In this document: piece by piece, positions 16,746-23,938 of the stretch
Layout of the letters: every line of letters starts with the position of its first letter
Numbering within the stretch: the first letter of the stretch is position 1
Program-made: the position numbers and the translations under genes
Notes under the pieces: model-generated
Told to the model about the DNA's origin: nothing
Databases searched by the model: none
Seen by the model: the letters and a program-made list of their open reading frames with translations, nothing else
DNA from: Candidatus Auribacterota bacterium
Lineage (GTDB): Bacteria; Auribacterota; Tritonobacteria; UBA1439
Assembly (NCBI GenBank): GCA_026392015.1
Contig: JAPLCW010000181.1
Coordinates: 1-36,349 of the forward strand
DNA length: 36,349 nucleotides
Direction of reading: 5' to 3'

Positions 16746-17534
16746 ATGAAAAAATTAATCACGGTAGCTCTAAATTTAATGTTGCTGGTTGGCCTGTCCG
16801 GTTTGGCGGTTGCGGGAAGTCTTGACTCCCCCGGCGCTCCTTCGGCAGGGAGCGGGATGTACACGCTCCAAAACCTGTATGACTACCTGACGAGCGGCAC
16901 TGCGCTCACGGTGCAGACCGGTTTCCAGGAGCCGACCTCGGGACCCGGCTCCACAATGAAGACCACAAAGGAGATCGGGAATGCGATCAAAGCGTTGTTA
17001 GAGCAAAGCGAAATATCAGCCGCTGACGTTGCTCAGGGCAAGAAATTTATCTGTACGCAGCCAGGGAGCTGGGGAATCCAGACGGGAACTGCCCTACTTA
17101 TGCCAACGCCAACTGCGACACCAACAATAACATCAACACCAACACAAACACCAACGCCAACACCGACAGTATGGGATTCTGCCGCATGCACGTCAAACGG
17201 CGGCTACTGGGCACTGGACGGGCTTGGGGGAAGTGGCTGCTGGTTCCTAGCCTCAGACAGGCAGACCTGCACAGACGCGTGTGCCACGAAAAATTTATCT
17301 TGTTCAAGCGCATATTGGAATGACAATTCATCTTGTTCCATCTGCAAACATTTCTACCCGGCGGGCATTTGTGATGTCCATGCATGGGTGGGCTGGGATG
17401 AAATCAGACCTTTTGTGGCGTCACCGTACAGCGGAGATCACTGCAGAAGCAACGCGGGGAGCCTCCAAAATTGCGATGCGTGGAGAGGTGACGGGGGTAC
17501 AACGAAAATATATAGACTGTGTATTTGTCATTAG
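16746..17534 (+). CDS. Modular exported protein 3: N-module, Thr/Pro linker, Cys-rich domain
   Basis: This 262-aa protein has a signal peptide (MKKLITVALNLMLLVGLSGL, cleavage near AVAG) and the N-module from GSLDSPGAPSAGSG to SWGIQTGT. A linker of (P/T)-T-P repeats runs from about 118 to 140. The C-terminal domain of about 120 residues has 12 Cys. It shares GGYWALDGLGGSGCWF and YWNDNSSCSICKHFYP with protein 1, so these two carry the same domain type. Its 5' coding DNA is identical over 99 bp (16795-16893) to that of protein 5, although the C-termini differ completely. It lies 151 nt after GENIGW protein 1. Confidence 0.85.
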   Translation: MKKLITVALNLMLLVGLSGLAVAGSLDSPGAPSAGSGMYTLQNLYDYLTSGTALTVQTGFQEPTSGPGSTMKTTKEIGNAIKALLEQSEISAADVAQGKKFICTQPGSWGIQTGTALLMPTPTATPTITSTPTQTPTPTPTVWDSAACTSNGGYWALDGLGGSGCWFLASDRQTCTDACATKNLSCSSAYWNDNSSCSICKHFYPAGICDVHAWVGWDEIRPFVASPYSGDHCRSNAGSLQNCDAWRGDGGTTKIYRLCICH

Positions 17535-17874
17535 TGCATGTGTCGGGGGCCAAATTTGCATTCTTTAATTTCAGAAGGCAGGATGGCTTTCCCGCAAATC
17601 GACATAAGCTGATCTGGTCACAACGCACCAGATCAGCTCGGGAAGGAGTGTAGCGTTAGTTTTCGTTTAACACTATTCAAGTCGCAGAGACAAGGAAGGC
17701 GCGGGGATGCAAAGAGGGATTAACGTTGCAGTCTTTTCGTATTTCCCTGCCTGATGTCTGCTTGCGTGCAGGCCTTCTGCACGGCAAGCGAACGTCAGCC
17801 TCAGACATGGTCTTTGCGGTGGGGATATATCATTCACTGTCATTACAATAAAAGGAGAAAGGAGAGTTGGAAAG
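17535..17874 (+). promoter_or_regulatory. Leader region upstream of modular exported protein 4
   Basis: This is homologous to the leaders of proteins 1 and 2. It has CAAATTTGCATTCTTTAATT, GGATGGCTTTCC, a strong hairpin with GCTGATCTGG and CCAGATCAGC arms (17610-17638), GGAAGGAGTGTAGCG, CACTATTCAAGTCGCAGAG, GGGGATGCAAAG, a -24/-12 promoter and ATATATCATTCACTGTCATT. The 5' UTR portion (17740-17820) is more diverged and includes another possible stem. No gene is seen. Confidence 0.7.
17714..17730 (+). promoter_or_regulatory. Candidate sigma-54 (-24/-12) promoter
   Basis: GAGGGATTAACGTTGCA has GG at 17716-17717 and GC at 17728-17729 with the 12-nt step and a TTGCA -12 box. It aligns with the promoters at 12313 and 14095. 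Confidence 0.55.
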
Positions 17875-18843
17875 ATGAAAAAGATGATGACTTTAGTGTT
17901 AGGTTTAATGTGTGCGGTCGGCCTGGCCCGTTTGGCCATTGGCGGTAGCCTTGACGCTCCGGGATCTCCGTCAACGGGAAGCGGGATGTACACGCTCCAG
18001 AACCTGTATGACTATATCGTAAGCGGCACGGCGCTCACTGTGCAGACCGGTTTCCAGGAGCCCGCATCGAGTCCCGGCGCGACGATGAAGACGACGAAGG
18101 AAATCGGGGACGCAATCGCGGGTAAGTTCTCTTTGTGCAATGCGACCGCATATGATGTTGCGTTGGACAAAACATTTTTCTGCACACAGCCGGGAAACTG
18201 GGGAGTCCAGACGGGGAAAGTATGCATCGCGGGAACACCAACACCAACGCCGACAGTTACACCAACAAGAACACCAACAGCAACACCGACATCAACGCCA
18301 ATTTACGCATCCTGTTTAGCTCTGAAAAATAGCGGGGTTAACACTGACGGACTCTACACCATTGATGCCGATGGCCCAGGTGGGAATGCCCCCTTCAATG
18401 CCTATTGCGATATGACCACCGACGGCGGCGGATGGACTTTAGTAGTGCGTGTGGTTAATGACTCGAACCATTCGAACACGAATGCCTACGGGACTCTCAC
18501 CTCACCCTCACAATTAGAAAGCGCTAAGTTAGCCGATACCACCATAAACATGATTTCAACCGAGCTTTACCGATTTAACTGCGGCAATATAGACACTCGA
18601 TATTACGACGCAACGGGAATTGATTTCAAGGCCAATGGCAGCGGCAGCAGCGGATGTATATTCCATTACAGCCAGACCTATCATGGCTCTTGGGAAACTG
18701 CCAGGTACCAATATGCGGGGTGGCGCGGCGCCGCATCGGAGAACGAAGGCGAACACGAGCAGGTGTACTGGCTCGACTACTCGACAGGGTGCTATAACGA
18801 TCCCGATGGGACTCACCTGTCGGGCGTCCTGTGGGCCCGATAG
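17875..18843 (+). CDS. Modular exported protein 4: N-module, Thr/Pro linker, fibrinogen-like domain
   Basis: This 322-aa protein has a signal peptide (MKKMMTLVLGLMCAVGLARL), the N-module (GSLDAPGSPSTGSGMYTLQN to NWGVQTGK) and a T-P repeat linker (about 122-142). The C-terminal domain has fibrinogen-like hallmarks: ASCLALKNSGVNTDGLYTI, NAPFNAYCDMTTDGGGWTLV and the aromatic end YWLDYSTGCYNDPDGTHLSG. In other organisms such domains bind glycans or proteins; here the ligand is unknown. It shares its domain type with protein 5. A GGAGAAAGGAGAG sequence lies before the ATG. Confidence 0.85.
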   Translation: MKKMMTLVLGLMCAVGLARLAIGGSLDAPGSPSTGSGMYTLQNLYDYIVSGTALTVQTGFQEPASSPGATMKTTKEIGDAIAGKFSLCNATAYDVALDKTFFCTQPGNWGVQTGKVCIAGTPTPTPTVTPTRTPTATPTSTPIYASCLALKNSGVNTDGLYTIDADGPGGNAPFNAYCDMTTDGGGWTLVVRVVNDSNHSNTNAYGTLTSPSQLESAKLADTTINMISTELYRFNCGNIDTRYYDATGIDFKANGSGSSGCIFHYSQTYHGSWETARYQYAGWRGAASENEGEHEQVYWLDYSTGCYNDPDGTHLSGVLWAR

Positions 18844-19366
18844 GGCGACCTGGGGTCCGTGTGACGGCCGCCGCATCGCCCCTGGCCGCCAAGAGCGGCG
18901 ATAGCTTCGGGGAGTGATCCTATATTTTGTTGATTTGAACATCCCCGATCGGGCGCGTGTATCGCGCTATTCCACTATCTATGGGTCTCTTCCATTTTGT
19001 GTGGGTGCGCTACATTCTCCTCCCCCCTTGAGGGGGAGGGGATAAGAAACTTGCCCACACAACGTGGAAGAGAACCCTATTTATATAACTCCGGATTTGC
19101 TCTGGAGAAGATCATCATACTGAAATCCGGACCGGGTTCAGCCTCGCCCTTTTTCTGGATTCAGAGGGGATCCCGATGAATACGTCTTGATATGATTATC
19201 CGTTTGCCATAAGACGGGGAATCTTCACGACATTACCTCATATCGGATGGCTTTGTGAGCGCTCCTTACTCCTTACCAATAGGCAGGGCGGCGAACTGGG
19301 ATAAATGGCAATCCTGATAATATTTCTATTTTGTCAGATGAGGGATGTTGTGAGATGTCTGGAATT

Positions 19367-19416
19367 GCAAACAAAGTATGCACTTCGGGATCTTGAAAGT
19401 GCATACAAAGTATACA
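19367..19416 (+). promoter_or_regulatory. Paired direct repeats, candidate enhancer-binding sites
   Basis: GCAAACAAAGTATGCA (19367-19382) and GCATACAAAGTATACA (19401-19416) have starts 34 bp apart, 166 bp upstream of the promoter GG. Arrangement and first-site sequence are identical to 15538-15587. Confidence 0.6.
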
Positions 19417-19530
19417 AATCAGGATTTTCTTAGTCGCATTAAAAATGTTTGCCTTTTGACATATAATTCTAATTGCTTCATATCAAGCCTATTATGATTA
19501 ATTATTCCCCGATAAATAAATTTTGATGAC

Positions 19531-19547
19531 TTGGCATGGAAAATGCA
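19531..19547 (+). promoter_or_regulatory. Candidate sigma-54 (-24/-12) promoter
   Basis: TTGGCATGGAAAATGCA has GG at 19533-19534 and GC at 19545-19546. It differs from the site at 15700 by one base in 17. Confidence 0.7.
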
Positions 19548-19609
19548 CCCTAGCCATAATAGGGTTTGCTAAAATTACATAGATTTACCAACCCCCCTGG
19601 GGAAGAATT

Positions 19610-20431
19610 ATGACCTGCATTATCTTTGCCGTGGCCTTCTTCACAGCCTCCTTTGCCAGTGCCACCCCGATCACTACCCCCCTTTCTCGCTGCGACAAAC
19701 CTGCGTTCTTCCCTGATTTGGAGAGAATCACCGCCATCCAGCGACCAAGCGTATCCAAGCCTGCCACCGGCAGAATTATCGAAGGCCACAACTTGATCTG
19801 GGGTGAGAACATAGGGTGGGTCAATATCAGGACGAAAAATGCAGACTTGAAGATCGGCTCCAACATATTGGCAGGCTGGGTCTGGCTTGAGAACTGCGGT
19901 TGGATTTGCCTCGGTGCGGGACATCCCCTGGATGGGAAACGCTACTCCAACAGGAATAGCTTTGACTGGGGGGTCAACAACGATGATAAGGGCAATCTCT
20001 CAGGCTATGCATGGTCAGACGTCACGGGATGGATCAGCTTCCAAACGGGTCATTCATGCGTCTATCTGGATAAGGCAGGCCAGTTTTACGGCCATGCGTG
20101 GGGAGAGAATGTAGGGTGGATGCATTTCGGTCCTGGCGGGAGTGTGCAGTATCTGGCGAAGGCAGATCCCGGCCCATGGAAAGAGATAGAGCAGGAATCA
20201 AGAGGCAAACTGGCACGCGGCCCGGACGATTCTGAAATAAGCTGCGGCTCCGTTCCCGTAACATGCCTGAATAATAATTACGAAAGACATGACAGGGATG
20301 CAGATTCAATCTGTATGTTCACGCGGGGAGGAAATGATTCCCGCACGCATATCCGGTGTTCCCACACACCGGTGTATATACGCAGTCTCGACAAACTCAC
20401 TCTCATCCGCGCCCCCCCGGTGACGGTGTAA
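19610..20431 (+). CDS. Exported GENIGW-repeat protein 2
   Basis: This 273-aa paralogue of the protein at 15779 matches it along its whole length. The hydrophobic N-terminus MTCIIFAVAFFTASFASA is followed by the four repeats LIWGENIGWVNIRT, WVWLENCGWICLG, YAWSDVTGWISFQT and HAWGENVGWMHFG. The hydrophilic tail (LARGPDDSEISC, SRTHIRCSHTP) is also shared. GGGGAAG precedes the ATG. It is followed after 91 nt by modular protein 5, repeating the arrangement of the first unit. The function is unknown. Confidence 0.8.
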   Translation: MTCIIFAVAFFTASFASATPITTPLSRCDKPAFFPDLERITAIQRPSVSKPATGRIIEGHNLIWGENIGWVNIRTKNADLKIGSNILAGWVWLENCGWICLGAGHPLDGKRYSNRNSFDWGVNNDDKGNLSGYAWSDVTGWISFQTGHSCVYLDKAGQFYGHAWGENVGWMHFGPGGSVQYLAKADPGPWKEIEQESRGKLARGPDDSEISCGSVPVTCLNNNYERHDRDADSICMFTRGGNDSRTHIRCSHTPVYIRSLDKLTLIRAPPVTV

Positions 20432-20448
20432 TCCCATCGCCATTGCGA

Positions 20449-20466
20449 GTCCCGCCACGGCGGGAC
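20449..20466. repeat. Short perfect palindrome between two exported-protein genes
   Basis: GTCCCGCCACGGCGGGAC has 8-bp perfect arms and a 2-nt centre. It has no T-run, so it is not a typical terminator; it could attenuate transcription between the two genes or be a REP-type remnant. Confidence 0.5.
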
Positions 20467-20522
20467 ATAACAATCTCGCCATTATCAACTTCAAAATAGA
20501 TCAAGAAAGGATTGGTATCACA

Positions 20523-21629
20523 ATGAAAAAAATCATCACATTAGCTCTGAGCCTTTTGTTCGCAGCAGGATTGTCCGGTTTGGCGGTTGCGGGAAGTCTT
20601 GACTCCCCCGGCGCTCCTTCGGCAGGGAGCGGGATGTACACGCTCCAAAACCTGTATGACTACCTGACGAACGGCACTGCGCTCACGGTCCAGACCGGTT
20701 TCCAGGAGCCGACCTCGGGTCCCGGATCCACGATGAAGACGACGAGGGAGATCGGGGATGCGATCAAAGCATTGCATGACCAATGCGATGTGACCGCTGC
20801 TGATGTCGCTTTGGGCAAGAGATTCTTCTGCACGCAGCCGGGAAGCTGGGGAGTGCGGACAGGGATAGGACAAATGGTGCCGACACCGACACCCACAATA
20901 ACACCAACACCCACGTACGCGTATTACGCATCATGCAAAGCCATCAAGACCGCCACTCCTTCAGCGGCTGACGGCACTTACACCATTGACCCCGATGGTC
21001 AGGGCGGGAATGCCCCGTTTGACGCCTATTGCGATATGACCAATAATGGCGGAGGCTGGACCCTTATCATGAAGGGCACTAAAAACAATACCTTCAATTA
21101 CGAGGCAAATTATTGGACCACATCCAATACTTTAAACCCAACCGACCTGTCTCTCACCGTCGGATCCGCCAAGTATCCGTCTTTTAATACGATGCCTTTC
21201 ACAGCTATCCGCGGATGTGTCGATCATGCAACAACCAACTGTCTTATGCATACTTTCGGTTCCAGCAAATCCTCCGCAGTGGCCTTATTCACGGGCGGAT
21301 ATCTCAATGAGGGTGTAACCATGTCCGAGTTCAACACCGCTTTCGGGCGCACCTCGGGCTGTTCAGCCGAGGCAAGTGGCTTTAATATCACAAAGACACA
21401 GGTTCCCTGCGACGCACAAGATGAAGGGGGAATGCGGTGGGGATTGATACCTCACAGATGGGATTCAGGCTCATGCGGTAGCGGTTGCACCGATATATGT
21501 GCGGTTCAGGGATTCGGCAGCACCTCCCAGGCCGCTGACGGAACCGGGACGTTCGGATATTTTGACTACTGTGTGGGGTGCTCGCCGAATGCGAACACCA
21601 AGAATGATTTCTACCTGTGGACGAGATAA
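20523..21629 (+). CDS. Modular exported protein 5: N-module, Thr/Pro linker, fibrinogen-like domain
   Basis: This 368-aa protein is the longest of the set. It has a signal peptide (MKKIITLALSLLFAAGLSGL), the N-module (GSLDSPGAPSAGSG to SWGVRTGI), a short T-P linker (about 120-135) and a fibrinogen-like C-terminal domain of about 230 residues. Hallmarks are ASCKAIK, DGTYTIDPDGQGGNAPFDAY, CDMTNNGGGWTLIMKG and the late NTKNDFYLWTR. It resembles protein 4 in domain type but is longer and diverged, whereas its N-module DNA is nearly identical to that of protein 3. AAGAAAGGATTGG precedes the ATG. It follows GENIGW protein 2. Confidence 0.85.
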   Translation: MKKIITLALSLLFAAGLSGLAVAGSLDSPGAPSAGSGMYTLQNLYDYLTNGTALTVQTGFQEPTSGPGSTMKTTREIGDAIKALHDQCDVTAADVALGKRFFCTQPGSWGVRTGIGQMVPTPTPTITPTPTYAYYASCKAIKTATPSAADGTYTIDPDGQGGNAPFDAYCDMTNNGGGWTLIMKGTKNNTFNYEANYWTTSNTLNPTDLSLTVGSAKYPSFNTMPFTAIRGCVDHATTNCLMHTFGSSKSSAVALFTGGYLNEGVTMSEFNTAFGRTSGCSAEASGFNITKTQVPCDAQDEGGMRWGLIPHRWDSGSCGSGCTDICAVQGFGSTSQAADGTGTFGYFDYCVGCSPNANTKNDFYLWTR

Positions 21630-22003
21630 ATGGCGCTCTGTGGCGAAACGGGATGGGGAGATCCCCTATAAGAAAACCACATTCGAGCAAGGGATCATAT
21701 CCGTATGTCTGAAATCTAGAGCTTGAGTATTAAAGGGGAAGAGTCGACCTGGGCGGAAAAGTATGGCGTAGTGTGTGCGTAACACTATTCAAATCGTAGA
21801 GCTGCGGAGTGCGTGCGGGTGTAAAGCGGGCGCCCGCACAAACGTCATCCGCGTCTGTACAGATTATGATCCCGCTTCACACTGCGTGGCGGGCACGAAG
21901 GGATATTATCTCGCGGGCGCGGATGACGGTCGCGGCTGACGGTCTAGCCCATCGCCGCGCATTGTGCTATACTGCTTAGATAGGTTAAAAAGGGAGAAAT
22001 ATC
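21630..22003 (+). promoter_or_regulatory. Intergenic region with partial leader copy and efp promoter
   Basis: At 21780-21830 a fourth, degenerate copy of the leader core is present (AACACTATTCAAATCGTAGAG ... GTGTAAAGCGGG) but without a -12 GC box and without a downstream paralogue. Inverted arms CGTCATCCGCG (near 21843) and CGCGGATGACG (near 21918) bracket about 75 nt. An extended -10 box, TGCTATACT (21965-21973), with TSS near 21980, probably drives efp. AAGGGAG is 9 nt before the efp start. Confidence 0.6.
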
Positions 22004-22561
22004 ATGACGAACGCAGTTGATTTACGAAGAGGAATGGCGATTATGTACCAGGGGGCGATCAACGTCATCACCGAATATCAGCATGTCACGCCGGGAAACT
22101 GGCGTGCCTATGTCCAGGTAACCATGCGCAACATAAGGACGGGGAATTCCGCGCAGGTCCGCTTCAGATCCACCGAGGGAGTCGAGATGGTGACACTCGA
22201 GAGCAAACCGCTCCAGTACCTCTACCGGGACGCGAACGGGTTCAACTTCATGAACGCCGAGGACTTCAGTAATATCACTCTCTCGACGACGATCGTCGGC
22301 GATTCGGCCCGCTACCTCAAGGAGGGCGACGAGATCGGGGTCCTCTTTCACGTGGACGACCCGATCGAGCTTGAGCTTCCGACGAGCGTCGCACTGAAGG
22401 TGGTTTCGACAATCCCGGGCTTCAAGGGGGATTCGGTGACCAACCTCCAGAAGCCGGCGAAACTCGAGAACGGGTACGAAATTAATGTCCCACTCTTTGT
22501 CAAAGAGGGAGACGTAATCAAGGTAGACACGCGAACGGGCGACTACCTTGGCCGACAATAA
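22004..22561 (+). CDS. efp: Elongation factor P
   Basis: EF-P binds ribosomes stalled on polyproline and promotes peptide bond formation. This 185-aa protein has the three OB/KOW domains: N-terminal VDLRRGMAIMYQGAINVITEY, a central EGVEMVTLESKPLQYLYRD and GDSARYLKEGDEI segment, and the C-terminal signature region (LELPTSVALKVV, IPGFKGDSVTN, ENGYEINVPLFVKEGDVIKV). The loop that carries the modified Lys34 in E. coli (PGKG) reads HVTPGNWRAY here, with Asn at the tip. It is therefore not expected to be beta-lysylated by EpmA; PVC-type EF-Ps often have this loop. The many Thr-Pro linkers nearby do not contain long Pro runs. Confidence 0.95.
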   Translation: MTNAVDLRRGMAIMYQGAINVITEYQHVTPGNWRAYVQVTMRNIRTGNSAQVRFRSTEGVEMVTLESKPLQYLYRDANGFNFMNAEDFSNITLSTTIVGDSARYLKEGDEIGVLFHVDDPIELELPTSVALKVVSTIPGFKGDSVTNLQKPAKLENGYEINVPLFVKEGDVIKVDTRTGDYLGRQ

Positions 22562-22585
22562 GCCGCGAGGAGCGCGTTCCGCTTC

Positions 22586-22810
22586 TTACTTCTTCAATTC
22601 TTCGGGGCTCAGCAATCTGAACCCAATCTTCAGCTTTGCCTGAAACTCGCTCACCCTGTCATCCTCAATGCGCCCGCCGAGCTTTTCCACCTCAAACCAC
22701 CCCATCGCCTTGACTGTCTTCCCCGCTTCCGCGATGGCGTTCTGGGCGGCGTCCGCGAAACTCTTCTGCGACGTGCCCACGATCTCAAATACCTTGTACG
22801 TCTTTGCCAT
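22586..22810 (-). CDS. Dodecin (flavin-binding)
   Basis: This 74-aa protein starts at 22810 (MAKTYKVFEIVGTSQKSFAD) with AGGAGGAGGG just upstream; an ATG at 22855 is unlikely. Dodecins form hollow dodecamers that bind flavin pairs between Trp residues. The key Trp in GWFEVEKLGGRI and the Gln in EFQAKLKIGFRL are conserved. It probably stores or buffers flavin in the cytoplasm. It is convergent with efp and shares a 24-nt intergenic gap. Confidence 0.93.
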   Translation of the reverse strand: MAKTYKVFEIVGTSQKSFADAAQNAIAEAGKTVKAMGWFEVEKLGGRIEDDRVSEFQAKLKIGFRLLSPEELKK

Positions 22811-22915
22811 ACCCTCCTCCTTTCTTGGAAAAATGCAAGATACTATAGCAACCACTGATGAACACGGATAAATCTTTCCAGCATCTATAATTCAGGCTTC
22901 ACAACTTTTGTGTTT

Positions 22916-22995
22916 GCCACCGAGAGCACAGAGATAAAGAAAATCTGTTTGTTGATTTAAAGATCCTTCTCGGTGTCCTCTGTGCGCTCTGTGGC
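22916..22995. repeat. Palindromic intergenic repeat (CACAGAG type)
   Basis: The inverted arms are GCCACCGAGAGCACAGAGA (from 22916) and TGTGCGCTCTGTGGC (to 22995), with CTCGGTGTCC between. This is a self-complementary repeat of the GCCACAGAGCACAGAGA kind, with no coding content. Confidence 0.6.
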
Positions 22996-23027
22996 TTGCA
23001 TTTATCTAACTTCCTAAGCATAAATTT

Positions 23028-23102
23028 ATAACCGCGTAATCAACGAATTGACGCGGATTTGCAGAGAACAATCCGCGTAATCAGCTTAATCCGCGGTTAA
23101 AA
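23028..23102. repeat. CCGCGGATT palindromic element, copy 2
   Basis: AACCGCGTAATCAACG near 23030 pairs imperfectly with TCAGCTTAATCCGCGGTT near 23081-23098, with an inner GACGCGGATT/AATCCGCGT stem around a 10-nt loop. It shares outer sequence with 7884-8013 and 25797-25932 and lies just downstream of the isomerase gene. Confidence 0.7.
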
Positions 23103-23107
23103 AAGCA

Positions 23108-23890
23108 TCATGCTCGAAAATAGTCCGGGTGGAGTTCGACATACTTGATCGTCTCGATGAAGTGCGTCACGTCGTGCGGCTCGAAGGTGAAGACCGGTCG
23201 AACGGCATTCTCCCGGAGCAGGCTGAAAAAGTTTTTGAAATCAATTTTTCCCCTGCCCGGCGCCAGGTGATCATCCCATATTCCGTTATTATCCGTAATA
23301 TGAACTTCCTGAATAAACGATGCGCAGCGCCGCAGCCACTCTTCCAGCGGCGCCTTGCCGAAGACATTTCGGTGCGCCACGTCAAAGCACATCCCCACAT
23401 TGCCCGCACCGAGCGCTGAAAAAACCTTAACGAAGAGGTCCGGCGAGGGCTCGAACGTATTTTCGAGCATCAGCCGCTTTCCGTTCCGCGCCGCCCGTGC
23501 CGCAAGGGCGCGCAGGGAAGGGATGAGATTTTGAATATAGCGCTCCTCAACTTTCCCCTTGTTGAGCGTATCGTACCCGGAGTGAAGCGTGACCGATTCG
23601 GCGTCGATCCCCTCGGCGAATTCGATCGCCTCGGAGAAGCGTTCCAGAGTGACCTCCCGTATACGGCGATCGAACGCTCCGAGCACCATCTCCGAGATCG
23701 GACCATGGACACGCCTGCGGAGCCCTCTCTTCTCGAAGAGGCCGCGCACGCGCGCGACCAGTTCCGGCGTGACCGAATCGAGATGTTCCCCATCCACGAA
23801 GATCTCCGCATTCACCGGAAATTGCGCGATGAGTTCCTCGTGCGTCAGCAAAAAATCAAGCGGCACATTAAAGAATAGGTTTCCCCTCAT
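23108..23890 (-). CDS. Sugar phosphate isomerase/epimerase-like TIM-barrel protein
   Basis: This AP endonuclease 2/xylose isomerase-like family protein of about 260 aa has typical barrel motifs: VHGPISEMVLGAFD, ESVTLHSGYDTLNKGKVE, LMLENTFEPS (metal-binding Glu), VGMCFDVAHRNVFGK (Asp, His), FIQEVHITDNNG (His), DHLAPGRGKIDFKNFF and PVFTFEPHD (Glu). The metal ligands look intact. I prefer the start at 23890 (MRGNLFFNVPLDFL) by family alignment; 23938 remains possible because the RBS at 23890 is poorly spaced. Substrate unknown; not distinguishable here from endonuclease IV-like relatives beyond the lack of its full ligand set. Confidence 0.8.
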   Translation of the reverse strand: MRGNLFFNVPLDFLLTHEELIAQFPVNAEIFVDGEHLDSVTPELVARVRGLFEKRGLRRRVHGPISEMVLGAFDRRIREVTLERFSEAIEFAEGIDAESVTLHSGYDTLNKGKVEERYIQNLIPSLRALAARAARNGKRLMLENTFEPSPDLFVKVFSALGAGNVGMCFDVAHRNVFGKAPLEEWLRRCASFIQEVHITDNNGIWDDHLAPGRGKIDFKNFFSLLRENAVRPVFTFEPHDVTHFIETIKYVELHPDYFRA

Positions 23891-23938
23891 CTCCCACCAC
23901 TGGCGCCCTTTCCTCCGCGCTGATATAATATGTGTCAT

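Larger units (their letters stand above)
18844..19609 (+). promoter_or_regulatory. Long regulatory region upstream of GENIGW-repeat protein 2
   Basis: No gene is supported. 19015-19042 holds a C/G palindrome (CCTCCCCCCTTGAGGGGGAGG). From about 19100 the region is homologous to 15250-15778, carrying the same paired direct repeats (19367-19416), AAATCAGG, a -24/-12 promoter (19531) and TAATAGGGTTTGCTAA before the start. Conservation is strongest around the direct repeats and the promoter, which supports them as functional sites. Confidence 0.7.

Noticed and set aside
12454..21629. PEP-CTERM or LPXTG sorting of the modular proteins
   Set aside because: None ends with a PEP-x-x-hydrophobic-basic or LPXTG tail; C-termini are soluble domains.
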